Shown here one piece after another: positions 63,476 through 64,000 of a DNA stretch of 64,000 nucleotides. This DNA is from Proales similis (taxonomy: Eukaryota; Rotifera; Eurotatoria; Ploima; Proalidae), in NCBI GenBank assembly GCA_019059635.1, contig JAGVRJ010000014.1, forward strand, positions 248,001 through 312,000, written 5' to 3'. The notes beneath the pieces are model-generated. The model was given only the letters and a program-made list of their open reading frames with translations, was not told where the DNA came from and searched no databases. The position numbers and the translations under genes are program-made. How positions within the stretch are numbered: the first letter of the stretch is position 1; each line of letters starts with the position of its first letter.

Positions 63476-64000
63476 ATGCGCAGTTTCAATCCGCCCAATA
63501 CGACCGGTCTAACGATGAACACATTTGAAACGAGCAGCGGCCTTCAGGCGTCCGACTGGGAGAGTAGGTCGATTAGATCGATGCCGATGTGAATTGCAGC
63601 TTAAAGTTTGAACCTCGACAAGCGCTTCGCAAACAGGCCAGACAGCTCGAGAACGAAATAGACACCAAGCTGGTCTCTTTCAGCAAACTGAACGCCTCCT
63701 CGTCGGCGGCCAGCGAGGTCCTATTCGGCACGCTGAGCGACGAGATCGAGCAGCTCTTGCAAAAGTTGAACGCAGTCAACAGCCGCATGGGCGAGAACAT
63801 GGGCGAAAATGCGACGAGCGCTATGGTCCACGCTCTGCAGGTAAGCGACGCCACTGCGACCAATGACTCGGTCGACTAATGCAGACCAAAAGAGACACAG
63901 GGACATTCTGCGCGACTACACGCTCGAGTTCGAGCGCACCAAGAGAAACATTCAGTCGCAGATCGAACGAGAGAAGCTGCTCGGCACCGACTCGTACGGC
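63476..64000 (+). CDS. GOSR1: GOSR1 / GS28 Golgi SNARE (3'-truncated by window edge)
   Basis: Golgi Qb-SNARE for intra-Golgi transport; only the N-terminal half is in the window. Exons: 63476-63563, 63623-63840 and 63893-beyond 64000. Family blocks: SDWETLRKQARQLENEIDTKLVSFSKL, LSDEIEQLLQKLNAVNSRM, MVHALQRHRDILRDYTLEFERTKRNI and EREKLLG. The start is either the ATG at 63476 or the in-frame one at 63515; human GOSR1 begins nearer the DLRKQAR helix, which favours the second. The SNARE motif and membrane anchor lie past the edge. Confidence 0.93.

Overview
This window is nuclear DNA of a small-genome animal. Genes are densely packed on both strands and are split by GT-AG introns of roughly 35-80 nt. 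Coding sequence strongly prefers C/G-ending codons, and CT/GA tracts are common in flanking and intron DNA. The gene set is metazoan: fusilli/ESRP splicing factor, PDZ-ZM muscle Z-line protein, STEAP metalloreductase, ANKLE2, NRF-6-type acyltransferase, caprin and polybromo. ARL6 (BBS3) and CEP83 imply a ciliated animal, and a UGA-containing selenoprotein W implies selenocysteine use. I cannot name the phylum; a ciliated, non-nematode invertebrate with a compact genome fits best.

Layout. 1-6.1 kb, plus strand: CK2 alpha (partial), NDUFA5, QTRT2 and ITFG2. 6.2-12.1 kb, minus strand: OXA1L and a one-exon VPS15. 13.2-15.0 kb: a one-exon glycosyltransferase-like protein and ARL6. 15.6-29.3 kb: mostly membrane and secreted proteins, namely an NRF-6 acyltransferase, a WSC-mucin receptor, two orphan multi-pass proteins and a four-PAN-domain protein. 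29.3-32.0 kb: a large divergent intergenic region. 32.0-46.5 kb: PDLIM/ZASP, a degenerate Kunitz protein, a one-exon polybromo, an orphan basic protein, caprin and ANKLE2. 46.8-47.2 kb: an almost pure T-rich block. 47.3-54.1 kb: erlin, selenoprotein W, CEP83 and ESRP. 54.1-56.9 kb: a gene-free repeat nest. 56.9-64 kb: PLPBP, ELAC1, STEAP, ADH5 and the start of GOSR1.

Gene relations. Most neighbours look functionally unrelated and there is no clear operon. Several convergent pairs nearly touch at their 3' ends (ITFG2/OXA1L, CEP83/ESRP, PLPBP/ELAC1). Mitochondrial (NDUFA5, OXA1L), endosome/TOR/autophagy (VPS15, ITFG2), ciliary (ARL6, CEP83), chromatin/RNA (polybromo, caprin, ESRP) and redox/thiol (SELENOW, STEAP, ADH5) functions are represented.

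Most unusual signals. First, a family of at least six approximately 130-nt elements shares invariant blocks around three hairpins, and the stems covary between copies; four copies sit in the 54.8-56.5 kb nest, one in an intron and one between genes. Second, a three-exon selenoprotein W has an in-frame UGA and a recognisable SECIS element about 80 nt past its stop. Third, GC-AG introns are frequent in conserved genes. Fourth, there are several lineage-specific surface proteins. Exon borders were set by eye from splice consensus, reading frame and remembered family alignments; no searches were run.
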